Below are positions 13,638-20,508 of a DNA stretch of 22,731 nt, in pieces. Position 1 is the stretch's first letter, and each line of letters starts with the position of its first letter. The notes under the pieces are model-generated. The model was not told the DNA's origin, ran no database searches, and saw only the letters and a program-made list of their open reading frames with translations. The DNA is from a virus, in IMG/VR virus record IMGVR_UViG_3300023184_000549, positions 1 to 22,731 of that record. One strand, 5' to 3'. The position numbers and the translations under genes are program-made.

Positions 13638-13792
13638 GGGCCCAAGAGCAAACGGCAATAAACATCCTCTACATTAACGCCCAGATAGGCCGAGATGAGT
13701 GGAGGAAACGTACCGATGAGTTAAGTGACTTACACGTGTGGTGCTCGAAAGGGAGGTTACAAGATGTCGAAAAAAATAAAAGAAGCTATTGA
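13610..13792 (+). CDS. Small phage protein of unknown function
   Basis: A 60-residue protein from the ATG at 13610, which overlaps the previous stop (ATGA). MTAEVPGRTRAQEQTAINIL, then YINAQIGRDEWRKRTDELSD, looks mostly helical and charged. The end (KGRLQDVEKNKRSY) is basic. It overlaps the next gene by 29 bases, and that gene's strong Shine-Dalgarno sequence lies inside it. An alternative ATG at 13580 would add 10 residues. No family is recognised, and a small true gene is favoured by the ATGA coupling. Confidence 0.5.
   Translation: MTAEVPGRTRAQEQTAINILYINAQIGRDEWRKRTDELSDLHVWCSKGRLQDVEKNKRSY
13752..13756 (+). promoter_or_regulatory. Canonical Shine-Dalgarno GGAGG, exceptional in this genome
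   Basis: GGAGG lies 7 bases before the ATG at 13764. It fixes the start of the 82-residue gene over the earlier in-frame ATG-like start at 13725. Nearly every other gene here lacks such a site. Confidence 0.65.
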
Positions 13793-14012
13793 ACTGCTTG
13801 GAGACGAAAACGTGCTCCTCGCAGATGGGTTTGAAGGTGCTTTTGTTGGAATAGCTCGTCAATTCAACAACCCATTCGCAATTTATAGTAGGCCTAAATG
13901 TCTTGCACTACTTGTTAAGCAGGGGATGAGTAGCGAAGACGCGGAAGAGTACTTTTCGTTTAACGTGGAGGGCGCATGGGTGGGTGAACAGACCCCAGCG
14001 TTTATGCTATGA
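13764..14012 (+). CDS. Conserved phage protein of unknown function
   Basis: An 82-residue protein from the ATG at 13764, chosen because of the GGAGG 7 bases upstream. ENVLLADGFEGAFVGIARQF, then NNPFAIYSRPKCLALLVKQG and MSSEDAEEYFSFNVEGAWVG EQTP, matches the layout of a small protein widespread in phages (DGFDDAxxGxxxxF..AxYDxxKCxxxLxxxGMxxEEAxEYFxFNxxGAxVGExTPxF). Its biochemical role is not known to me. It is acidic and probably soluble. Its TGA overlaps the next ATG (ATGA at 14009-14012), so it is coupled to the genes leading into the helicase. Confidence 0.7.
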   Translation: MSKKIKEAIELLGDENVLLADGFEGAFVGIARQFNNPFAIYSRPKCLALLVKQGMSSEDAEEYFSFNVEGAWVGEQTPAFML

Positions 14013-14212
14013 GTTTACGTAGCGAACAATACGTGGCCTTGAAAAGAACGCACAGTTTCCTGCGAGACTTGATGTTTTCAGACACTAGGCCTAAAACAGT
14101 GCAGGAATTAAAAGATCGCGCTTATAGGTGCCTACGTCACTTCCCGTTCTTAGATGAACACGGGAAGCCAAAGTTCTCCCAAGATGACTTTGGGCCTGAC
14201 AAACTTAAATGA
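14009..14212 (+). CDS. Small conserved phage protein of unknown function
   Basis: A 67-residue protein, MSLRSEQYVALKRTHSFLRD then LMFSDTRPKTVQELKDRAYR and CLRHFPFLDEHGKP. It resembles short phage proteins with the pattern LKRTxxFLxDLxxxxxRPKxxxELRxRAxxCLRHxP, usually near replication or early genes. Mostly helical and basic. It is joined by ATGA overlaps to the genes on both sides (14009-14012 and 14209-14212), so it is made together with the helicase-nuclease. Function unknown. Confidence 0.6.
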   Translation: MSLRSEQYVALKRTHSFLRDLMFSDTRPKTVQELKDRAYRCLRHFPFLDEHGKPKFSQDDFGPDKLK

Positions 14213-16692
14213 AGACGCCTTACCCTGTCCAGGCAGCCCATATAAATAAGTTACTTAATTCACTTACACAATATCGTTGCGCATTAGACACATCAGCTAC
14301 AGGAACTGGAAAGACCTTATGCGCGGTGCTGGTGGCCAAGCTTCTAAAAGCACGAATAGTAGTAGTATGCCCCAAGGCAGTCATGCCAGCATGGGCAAGG
14401 GAGCTGCAGGACCAGGGGGTAGTAAGTCACTCCCTTATAAACTATGAGAAATTAAGGGCTGGAAAGTCCGGCATGGGTAAGTGGGACGGTAAGCGTTGGG
14501 TTTGGGAGCTGCCTGAAAATTCTATTATAATCTGGGATGAGGTACATAGGTGTAAATCGCCTACCGCTAAAAACACAAAGATGTTGATTGCGGCAAAGCC
14601 CTATTTTAATTTAATGTTGTCTGCAACTGTAGCGGACTCTCCAACGGAATTAAGAGGGGTGGGCTACATACTGGGGTTATTTGAGCTTCAAAAGTACTGG
14701 GGATGGTGCAGGTCTCATGGGTGCAAACCTAACCCTTGGGGAGCTATGGAGTTTGACAGGAGGAACACAAAATCACTTCAAAAGATACACTCAGACATAG
14801 TTCCAGCAAAAGGGAGCAGGATGTCGGTTGCAGATATGGAGGGCCACTTTGCGGAAAACTTCATCATAGATGAGCCGCTAGACTTCTCCGATAACGGAAG
14901 CATTCAAGCTCTGTACGCCGACATGGAGGACGAACTTGAGCAGCTAAAGACGCAAATGCAGGATGACTCTACCAACCCAGCTGCCGCTGCGCTAGTTGCT
15001 CAGCTACGAGCTAGGCAGGCTGTGGAGCTTTATAAAGTCCCTCTAATTGTGCAAATGGCTTCCGAGATAACCGTCGATCTTGGCCAAAGTGTGGCCATTT
15101 TTGTAAACTTCGATGCTACAATCGATGCTTTACTGGAGCGCATGTGTAGGACCCAAGGAACAGTGTCCGTAATCAGAGGTGGGCAAACTGAGACCGACAG
15201 ACAGAATAATATCGATAGGTTTCAAAGTAATGAGGTTACTACTATAATTTGCAACATAGAGGCTGGTGGGGTTGGGATTTCGTTGCACGATACAACAGGG
15301 GATCGTCAAAGGACTGCTCTAATAAGCCCAAATTTTAATGCAAAATCTTTAGTGCAAGTTTTGGGAAGAATTCATAGGGCTGGGGGCAAAAGCCCAGCAG
15401 TTCAAAGAATACTTGTTGCGGAAGGGACTGTAGAGGAAAAGGTTGCAAAGTCGGTAAAAGAGAAAATAAAGTCTCAAGATATTTTGAACGGATCGGAAAA
15501 TCAGTTGTCAAATGTGTCAACTGGGGTATATTATCCAGCTAACAACACAGAAACATCGCCAAAAATGCAAGAGAAGTCAGAAACTATTGACCATTCATCG
15601 AGGGCTCACGCAGAACATAGCCCATCAGCGCTTAAAATGTTTGAGATCTGCCCAGGGTACCTACCACGGGAAGGCTCTAGTCCTGCAGCAGATAAAGGAA
15701 CTCGAATTCACGAAGCCCTAGAAGTAGGGGATATTACTCTTCTGCATGATGAGGAGGAGCAAGCCATTGCGTATAAGTGTCTGGATTACGTTCAACATAT
15801 CATAAATAGTAAGCATGTTGAGCATGTTGAGCATGTTGAGCATAAAGAGATCAAATTTGATATACACTTAGGGGGTGGGGAGTCCACGTTTGGGACTTGT
15901 GACGTGTGCTTAGAGTTCAAGAATAACTTTGTCGTTTTAGTAGACTACAAGACTGGATACGGGGCAGTAGAGGATGCGGAAATTAATACTCAAGCATGGG
16001 CCTATTCTATCGGTGCTTTTCAAAAGTTCCCAAACGCCGAGCAAGTGGAGTTCTATTTCCTGCTACCAGTGAGGGACGAGGTAAGTGTCGCTACTTTCAA
16101 AAGAGCACAGTTGCCTGAGATGAAGTTGAGACTGCAAACAATCATTAAACGGGCTAAGGATAAGAAGATATTCAACCCAACTCCAGGGGTATGTGACTAC
16201 TGCGGCAACCAAGCAAAGTGCCCAGCACTGGCTAGCAAGGCGCTGCTAATTGCAAACAAGTATGCGGACGAGGGGTTTGAAGTGCCTGAAGATGTGTCTG
16301 GCGAAAACTGTTCTCCAGAGAGCCTAGCGGCTCTTCTCAAGATCGCCCCCATTATGGAGGCATGGGCCGAAGGAATCAAAAAGTTGGCGCTATCCAAGTC
16401 ACTTGAGGAGGGTTGGGAGTTGCCAGGATACCGCTTGCAGGAGCGTAAAACTCCTAGGGCAATAACGTCAGCACTACAAGCCTACAACGCTGTAAAGGAC
16501 ACAGTATCCATCATAGATTTTTTGGCATCGTGCTCCAAGGTGAGCATGCCTGACCTAGAAAAGAATTTTGCTGAAGCAATCCCAAGAGGGAAAAAAGGCC
16601 AAGCAAAACAAGAACTAGCGGACCGTCTTACGGACGCTGGGTGCTTGAAGCAAGAGGGCGTAATACACGTCCTAAAACAAGAAAAAAAGTAA
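14209..16692 (+). CDS. SNF2/DEAD-type helicase fused to a RecB/Cas4-like nuclease
   Basis: An 827-residue fusion. Residues 1-425 are a superfamily 2 helicase: Walker A SATGTGKT (29-36), motif Ia VVVCPKAVMPAW (51-62), motif II DEVH (110-113), motif III SAT (138-140), and motif VI QVLGRIHRAG (383-392). Residues about 460-680 are a PD-(D/E)XK nuclease: GTRIHEALE (497-505), GTCD with D565, and DYKTG with D579 and K581. Cys481 and the cluster C662, C665, C671 would hold a 4Fe-4S centre as in AddB and Cas4. Phages often encode these activities as separate neighbouring genes (the nuclease as DUF2800). The product probably resects or unwinds DNA during replication or recombination. A promoter-like element lies in the linker (15505-15536). 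Confidence 0.8.
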   Translation: MKTPYPVQAAHINKLLNSLTQYRCALDTSATGTGKTLCAVLVAKLLKARIVVVCPKAVMPAWARELQDQGVVSHSLINYEKLRAGKSGMGKWDGKRWVWELPENSIIIWDEVHRCKSPTAKNTKMLIAAKPYFNLMLSATVADSPTELRGVGYILGLFELQKYWGWCRSHGCKPNPWGAMEFDRRNTKSLQKIHSDIVPAKGSRMSVADMEGHFAENFIIDEPLDFSDNGSIQALYADMEDELEQLKTQMQDDSTNPAAAALVAQLRARQAVELYKVPLIVQMASEITVDLGQSVAIFVNFDATIDALLERMCRTQGTVSVIRGGQTETDRQNNIDRFQSNEVTTIICNIEAGGVGISLHDTTGDRQRTALISPNFNAKSLVQVLGRIHRAGGKSPAVQRILVAEGTVEEKVAKSVKEKIKSQDILNGSENQLSNVSTGVYYPANNTETSPKMQEKSETIDHSSRAHAEHSPSALKMFEICPGYLPREGSSPAADKGTRIHEALEVGDITLLHDEEEQAIAYKCLDYVQHIINSKHVEHVEHVEHKEIKFDIHLGGGESTFGTCDVCLEFKNNFVVLVDYKTGYGAVEDAEINTQAWAYSIGAFQKFPNAEQVEFYFLLPVRDEVSVATFKRAQLPEMKLRLQTIIKRAKDKKIFNPTPGVCDYCGNQAKCPALASKALLIANKYADEGFEVPEDVSGENCSPESLAALLKIAPIMEAWAEGIKKLALSKSLEEGWELPGYRLQERKTPRAITSALQAYNAVKDTVSIIDFLASCSKVSMPDLEKNFAEAIPRGKKGQAKQELADRLTDAGCLKQEGVIHVLKQEKK
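15505..15536 (+). promoter_or_regulatory. Promoter-like element inside the gene, at the helicase-nuclease linker
   Basis: TTGTCA (15505-15510), a 16-base spacer and TATATT (15527-15532) within the core GGGTATATTATCC (15524-15536). The sequence 15524-15557 aligns ungapped with 20478-20511, before the primase gene, at 26 of 34 positions, including AACAACACAGA at the same distance. An in-frame ATG (Met453) is at 15565, in the A-rich context CCAAAAATG. It could drive production of the nuclease domain alone (residues 453-827). Confidence 0.5.
15814..15840 (+). repeat. Three tandem CATGTTGAG units in the nuclease coding region
   Basis: Three exact 9-base units (15814-15822, 15823-15831, 15832-15840) encode three HVE repeats in KHVEHVEHVEHKE (residues about 535-547), followed by a decayed CATAAAGAG. 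The reading frame is kept whatever the copy number. It lies in the nuclease domain shortly before the GTCD motif. Confidence 0.85.
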
Positions 16693-16713
16693 ACGCATAT
16701 ACAATAATATAAC

Positions 16714-17487
16714 ATGGCATCAATATCATTCGGGGCTAAGCCCCAAACACGCAAAGAAGAACCAGAAGCAGCTAAAGAACCCCTTCGTGATAAAGAGGAG
16801 GTTTCCACGAGCCTAGCAACAATCGACCAGAACCAAGGCCAAGTAGTGTCTATTAACGGTGTTCGTGGAGAAATCTCCATGAAAGACATTAAACTCCCGA
16901 GAATTAACCTAGTTCAGAAGGTGGGCGGACTTGGGGACATTTTCGCTCCTGGTAGTATTGTATTTGAGAAACAAATCGTTCTTTCCAACGGAAAGCAGCC
17001 CATAAACCTCACGCCGCTTCAAATTCACAAACAATACCAAAAGAAAATTACATGGGGTGCTGGTGACTCCAACGAGCAAGCTGAAGTTTACAACAGCGCA
17101 AAGGAAGTTCGTGAAGCTGGCGGCTCCCTAGAGTACGGGGATGAGAACTACTTCCAAGAAATCGCGCATATCCAATTTGCAGTGCAACTGCCAGAGCATG
17201 TGGAAGGCGATGAAGCTCTAGATTTGTTCCCCTACAAGTTCAACGATGCGTTGTATACAATGGCAATGTGGACGGTAGCTTCATCGAGCTATACCGCTCT
17301 CGCTAAGCCTATCTTTAGTGCGGCGGCTGCTGGCCCTCTGCGTAATGGTTTAGAGCAGGGTAGCTTTAATGTCACTAGCGAGTTGCGTAAAAATGCAATG
17401 AATAGCTGGCATGCCCCAAAAGCTACGTTTGCTGGGAAACATACACCAGAAGCTGTCGCCTTTTTTAGAGAGTTGATGGGACTGTAA
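16714..17487 (+). CDS. Phage replication-module protein, possibly ssDNA-binding
   Basis: A 257-residue protein. The first 35 residues are charged and probably disordered. The core begins SMKDIKLPRINLVQKVGGLG and continues with GDIFAPGSIVFEKQIVLSNG, a beta-rich region, with a later FPYKFNDALYTMAMWTVASS segment and a helical end (HTPEAVAFFRELMGL). It lies just after the helicase-nuclease and before the kinase and polymerase. In related phages the DUF2800-type nuclease is commonly followed by a DUF2815/gp2.5-like ssDNA-binding protein, so this position suggests that role. The sequence itself does not prove it. The start ATG (context AATAATATAACATGG) lacks a Shine-Dalgarno sequence. A folded intergenic element follows. 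Confidence 0.55.
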   Translation: MASISFGAKPQTRKEEPEAAKEPLRDKEEVSTSLATIDQNQGQVVSINGVRGEISMKDIKLPRINLVQKVGGLGDIFAPGSIVFEKQIVLSNGKQPINLTPLQIHKQYQKKITWGAGDSNEQAEVYNSAKEVREAGGSLEYGDENYFQEIAHIQFAVQLPEHVEGDEALDLFPYKFNDALYTMAMWTVASSSYTALAKPIFSAAAAGPLRNGLEQGSFNVTSELRKNAMNSWHAPKATFAGKHTPEAVAFFRELMGL

Positions 17488-17494
17488 TACCCAG

Positions 17495-17567
17495 TGGGGC
17501 GTTTGGATTGTACAAAAGACCGCCGCTGCAACGGTCAGTCCCGCAGTGGCTACAACCAAACGCCCTA
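17495..17567 (+). ncRNA. Folded intergenic element, possible structured RNA or leader
   Basis: GGGCGTTTGG (17497-17506) pairs with CCAAACGCCC (17556-17565). After one bulged A, TTGTA (17508-17512) pairs with TACAA (17551-17555), so the outer stem has 15 bp. Inside, GCCGCTGC (17522-17529) can pair with GCAGTGGC (17543-17550) for 8 bp. GACC in the bulge (17518-17521) and GGTC in the loop (17533-17536) could form a pseudoknot. It lies wholly between a stop at 17487 and the ATG at 17580. No T-run follows, so it is not a standard terminator. Confidence 0.45.
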
Positions 17568-17579
17568 TCCCTAAATAAT

Positions 17580-17831
17580 ATGAATTTACCAGGATTAGAA
17601 CTACCAGTGATTAGTGAAGCGCGGGATATTTCCGCTCTTAGAGGAATTGCGGCTCGGGCTTGTGATATTTTGGCTGCAAGTAAAAATGAATCGTCTGATG
17701 GGGTTTGGGAAAATGCAATGAGTTCAAATCACTCAAAAACTATGTTCTCAACACCTGAAGAGACTGCTTTTTGGAAGAGCTTCGTTAATCTTCACGTAGC
17801 TGAGCTGGAAGCATTAGAGGGCCTAAGATAA
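17580..17831 (+). CDS. Small phage protein of unknown function
   Basis: An 83-residue protein from the ATG at 17580 (context CCCTAAATAATATG). A longer frame from a TTG at 17508 would run through the folded element and is rejected. MNLPGLELPVISEARDISAL is followed by helical segments with a run of A, R and L, then STPEETAFWKSFVNLHVAEL. It is acidic overall. It sits between the folded element and the nucleotide kinase, 5 bases from the latter, so it is probably in the same transcript. Not recognised. Confidence 0.55.
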   Translation: MNLPGLELPVISEARDISALRGIAARACDILAASKNESSDGVWENAMSSNHSKTMFSTPEETAFWKSFVNLHVAELEALEGLR

Positions 17832-17836
17832 ATAGT

Positions 17837-18382
17837 ATGGTAATAGGTCTTACAGGAAGGAAAGGCTCTGGTAAAAATATGGCGTGTGCTAACCTGCCAG
17901 TGGCAGAGTTTAAGCCTATGTCATTTGCAGAGCCTTTGAAAGCTCTCTGTAAAGACGTGTTTGGGCTAGAGGATGCGGAAATTGAATCGCGCAACTTAAA
18001 AGAAAAAGACCTTACTAGGTGGCCCCACATAAGCCCTAGGAAACTGATGCAAAATGTAGGAACCGAGTTGTTCCGAAAGAACTACCCCGAAGTATGGGTG
18101 GAGCATCTAAAAAGACGGATATTTGAACACGGAAATAATGCGCACATAATTGTGACTGATGTTCGCTTTAAGAATGAAGCGGAGATGATTTATAGAGTTG
18201 GTGGCCAAATAATCCGAATAGTGCGCCCAGGGCACGAATACGAAGTTGGAGTAGACCCGCATAGTTCAGAAACAGAAATGGACGATATAGATGCGGTTAA
18301 GACAATTAAAAATGATGGGACGATACATTTGCTTCAGGCTCGTCTTCATGCTGCGGTATTAGAGTTACTGGAGCGCAAATAA
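17837..18382 (+). CDS. Deoxynucleoside monophosphate kinase (T4 gp1-like)
   Basis: A 181-residue protein of the P-loop kinase class. MVIGLTGRKGSGKNMACANL has the nucleotide-binding loop GRKGSGKN (residues 7-14). HIIVTDVRFKNEAEMI matches the conserved DVRxxxEAxxI segment of phage dNMP kinases, and DPHSSETEMDD the SSExE motif. It should phosphorylate deoxynucleoside monophosphates to diphosphates, feeding DNA synthesis by the polymerase encoded just downstream. The length is normal for the family. No Shine-Dalgarno sequence is seen; the context is AAATAGTATG. A long folded element follows before the polymerase gene. Confidence 0.85.
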   Translation: MVIGLTGRKGSGKNMACANLPVAEFKPMSFAEPLKALCKDVFGLEDAEIESRNLKEKDLTRWPHISPRKLMQNVGTELFRKNYPEVWVEHLKRRIFEHGNNAHIIVTDVRFKNEAEMIYRVGGQIIRIVRPGHEYEVGVDPHSSETEMDDIDAVKTIKNDGTIHLLQARLHAAVLELLERK

Positions 18383-18386
18383 ATTT

Positions 18387-18479
18387 TCCGAAGCGGTGAG
18401 TAGAGCGCATAGAGATCATGCGACAAGGGAGTTTTGCTAAGTTGGCATTTGGCCCCTCTGTTGATCACGCCGCTTCGGA
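18387..18479 (+). ncRNA. Branched folded intergenic element upstream of DNA polymerase
   Basis: CCGAAGCGG (18388-18396) pairs with CCGCTTCGG (18470-18478). With T18387-A18479, a U-G pair and a G-C pair inside, the closing stem has 12 bp. Inside, CGCAT (18406-18410) and ATGCG (18418-18422) form a 5-bp stem with a 7-base loop. A second arm may use AGGG (18426-18429) with CCCT (18454-18457). The 92-base element fills almost all of the 113 bases between the kinase and polymerase genes. No T-run follows. It could be a structured RNA, a leader controlling the polymerase, or a replication origin dyad. Confidence 0.5.
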
Positions 18480-18495
18480 CTATTAACTCAGAAAA

Positions 18496-20241
18496 ATGGA
18501 TACAATTTACGCACTCGATACAGAAAACTATTACGACGCCGAGCTAAGCATAATCACGATGGGGGCTTGGAAGTACACTAGGGCTTCTAGTTGCTATATG
18601 CTTACGATTAAAGGCACCGATGGGTTTAGTTACGCTGCCCATCCAAAAGATTTTGATTGGGACGTTCTGCGGGGTAAGACAATGATAATGGCTAACGCGG
18701 CTTACGATTTGACGGTACTAGCTGCAGAAGGGGAGAAGGGGGTGATACCAAAAGACCTAGGCTTTAAGGAAGTGTTTGACGTGCTAGACATGTCTAGGTT
18801 TTTAGGTCAGCCAGGATCACTCGCAGGGGCCTCACAAGCTTTGCTTGGGGTGGAGATGAGTAAACAGACTCGCGCCAATATGAAGGGCAAGCAATGGGAG
18901 TTGATGAGTGATGAATTTCGTAAAGAGGTGACTGAGTATGCCCTCAAAGATGCGGAGATGACTTTAGAGCTATGGCTTAAGCATGGGGACAGGTGGCCAG
19001 AGCACGAACGCGAGCTTAGTAGGCAGACCCGTGAGATTGGGGTTAGAGGCGTTCCAGTAGACGTGGCCAAGGCAGAACAGTACAAAAAGCACTTGGAGGG
19101 GCTTATATGGGAGGCTGAGCAAAGTATCCCATGGGCAAAAGATGATGACGCAAGGATTCTATCTCCAAAAGCATTGGCTGAGGAGTGCCGTAAGGTTGGG
19201 ATTGAGCCCCCCAAATCGCTAGCCCAAGACAGTGAAGAGTGTGCTAGGTGGGAAGACGAGAACGGAGCTAAGTTTCCTTGGGTAGCTGCTATGCGAGATT
19301 GGAGGAGGTGCAACATGTTGTTGAAAAAAGTATGCACTTTTATCAACAGAACTAAACCTGATGGCTGGATGCCTTTTTCCCTAAAGTATTTTGGAGCAGG
19401 GTCAACGGGCAGATGGAGCGGAGATGCGGGGCTTAACCTGCAAAATCTTAACAGGAAAGAGCTTTACGGCGTTGATTTGCGAGGCCTTATCAAAGCTCCT
19501 GAGGGGTACAAAATAATCACATGCGACTTGTCTCAAATCGAGCCTAGATGCCTTGCATTCCTTTGTGGGGACCACAAGCTATTAGAGTTTATTAAACGCT
19601 CTGATGACCTGTATGACGCTCAGGCTAGGGCATGGGGACTTCACGATTTAGAAGCCCCGCTACGTAGCGACCCTGCAAAACGATTGATGGTAAAACAACT
19701 CAACCTAGGGCTTGGCTATGGGATGTCTGCGGCGAAGTTCTCCTTGGTTGCAGGGGTGGAGAAAGCGGAGGCAGAAAGACTCACTACGCTGTTCAGGAAC
19801 AAGAATACAAAACTCATGGCTTTATGGAGAGCACTAGACAAGAGCATGAAGGCTCACGCGTCTGGAATGGACTTTTCCATGGAGTTGCCTAGCGGTAGGG
19901 AGATCAAATATTGGTCTGTAAGTAATGCGGGTGGGGGGCTTAGTGCCATAACCTGCCGAAATGGTAAGATGATGCGCTCGAAGTACTGGTACGGACTAAT
20001 GGTCGAAAACCTAACACAAGCTACTGCGAGGGAAGTTTTCGGAGAAAAATTACTCAACATCGAGCACGAAGGATTTGAAATACTCTTCACAGTACACGAT
20101 GAAGTTGTTTGTATTGCTAAAGAGGAGGACGCCGAAGCTGCCCTCAAAAGAGTGGTAGACATTATGTCTGAGACCCCAGATTGGATGCCAGGGTTGCCTC
20201 TCAGCGCTGAAGGTGCAATAGTAGATAAATACGGAAAATGA
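18496..20241 (+). CDS. polA: DNA polymerase, family A, with proofreading domain
   Basis: A 581-residue phage-type Pol I. The 3'-5' exonuclease has D8 and E10 (ALDTEN), N67xxxD71 (ANAAYD) and Y148xxxD152 (YALKDAE), all apparently intact. The polymerase domain has TGRWSG, motif A DLSQIEPR (D344), motif B RLMVKQLNLGLGYG (R396 to G409) and motif C VHDEVV (H534, D535). L404 is at the position of Phe762 of E. coli Pol I; Leu there has been linked to temperate phages. No 5'-3' exonuclease domain is present. It should be the replicative polymerase. The ATG at 18496 (context CAGAAAAATGG) has no Shine-Dalgarno sequence, and its TGA overlaps the next gene (ATGA). Confidence 0.92.
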   Translation: MDTIYALDTENYYDAELSIITMGAWKYTRASSCYMLTIKGTDGFSYAAHPKDFDWDVLRGKTMIMANAAYDLTVLAAEGEKGVIPKDLGFKEVFDVLDMSRFLGQPGSLAGASQALLGVEMSKQTRANMKGKQWELMSDEFRKEVTEYALKDAEMTLELWLKHGDRWPEHERELSRQTREIGVRGVPVDVAKAEQYKKHLEGLIWEAEQSIPWAKDDDARILSPKALAEECRKVGIEPPKSLAQDSEECARWEDENGAKFPWVAAMRDWRRCNMLLKKVCTFINRTKPDGWMPFSLKYFGAGSTGRWSGDAGLNLQNLNRKELYGVDLRGLIKAPEGYKIITCDLSQIEPRCLAFLCGDHKLLEFIKRSDDLYDAQARAWGLHDLEAPLRSDPAKRLMVKQLNLGLGYGMSAAKFSLVAGVEKAEAERLTTLFRNKNTKLMALWRALDKSMKAHASGMDFSMELPSGREIKYWSVSNAGGGLSAITCRNGKMMRSKYWYGLMVENLTQATAREVFGEKLLNIEHEGFEILFTVHDEVVCIAKEEDAEAALKRVVDIMSETPDWMPGLPLSAEGAIVDKYGK

Positions 20242-20450
20242 CCATCGAACAATACGCAACTACGTACGCAATCATTGAATCGGGAGCTATCCACTCGTCC
20301 ATGAATACGTTCTTTAAATGGGCTAAAGAGGACAAAGAGAGCCCAATAGCTAAGGCTATAGAGGCTGGGGACACAGAAGAAAAGGTGTGGGAGACTTACT
20401 TAAATGCCTACACCGATGCTCAAAAGATCATAGCAAAATTTGAAAGTTAA
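20238..20450 (+). CDS. Small acidic phage protein of unknown function
   Basis: A 70-residue protein whose ATG overlaps the polymerase TGA (20238-20241), so it is probably translated by coupling. MTIEQYATTYAIIESGAIHS, then SMNTFFKWAKEDKESPIAKA and helices ending AYTDAQKIIAKFES, suggests a small helical protein. It may be a polymerase accessory factor, but only the position supports this. No family is recognised. Confidence 0.6.
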   Translation: MTIEQYATTYAIIESGAIHSSMNTFFKWAKEDKESPIAKAIEAGDTEEKVWETYLNAYTDAQKIIAKFES

Positions 20451-20452
20451 TA

Positions 20453-20479
20453 CCGACCAAATGCCCTAAGGGCTGTCGG
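20453..20479 (+). other. Nested dyad before the primase promoter-like element
   Basis: CCGAC (20453-20457) and GTCGG (20475-20479) enclose GCCCTAAGGGC (20463-20473). The last bases overlap the GGGTGTAATATC element. It could be an operator, a weak terminator for the polymerase transcript, or both. There is no T-run after it. Confidence 0.35.
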
Positions 20480-20490
20480 GTGTAATATCT
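20478..20490 (+). promoter_or_regulatory. Recurring promoter-like element before the primase-helicase gene
   Basis: GGGTGTAATATCT, followed by AACAACACAGACACATG at 20495-20511, where the ATG (20509) is the primase-helicase start. The TGTAAT box ends 22 bases before the ATG. No -35 consensus is seen; a dyad (20453-20479) overlaps its left side. Confidence 0.55.
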
Positions 20491-20508
20491 ACAGAACAAC
20501 ACAGACAC

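Noticed and set aside
15865-16230. Cas4-like nuclease as a sign of a CRISPR system
   Set aside because: No repeat-spacer array and no other cas genes are present. The nuclease is fused to a helicase in a phage replication block.
18387-18479. tRNA or tRNA-like gene, because of a 5-bp stem with 7-base loop
   Set aside because: No T-arm (TTCRA loop), no CCA-compatible acceptor and the wrong arm order.
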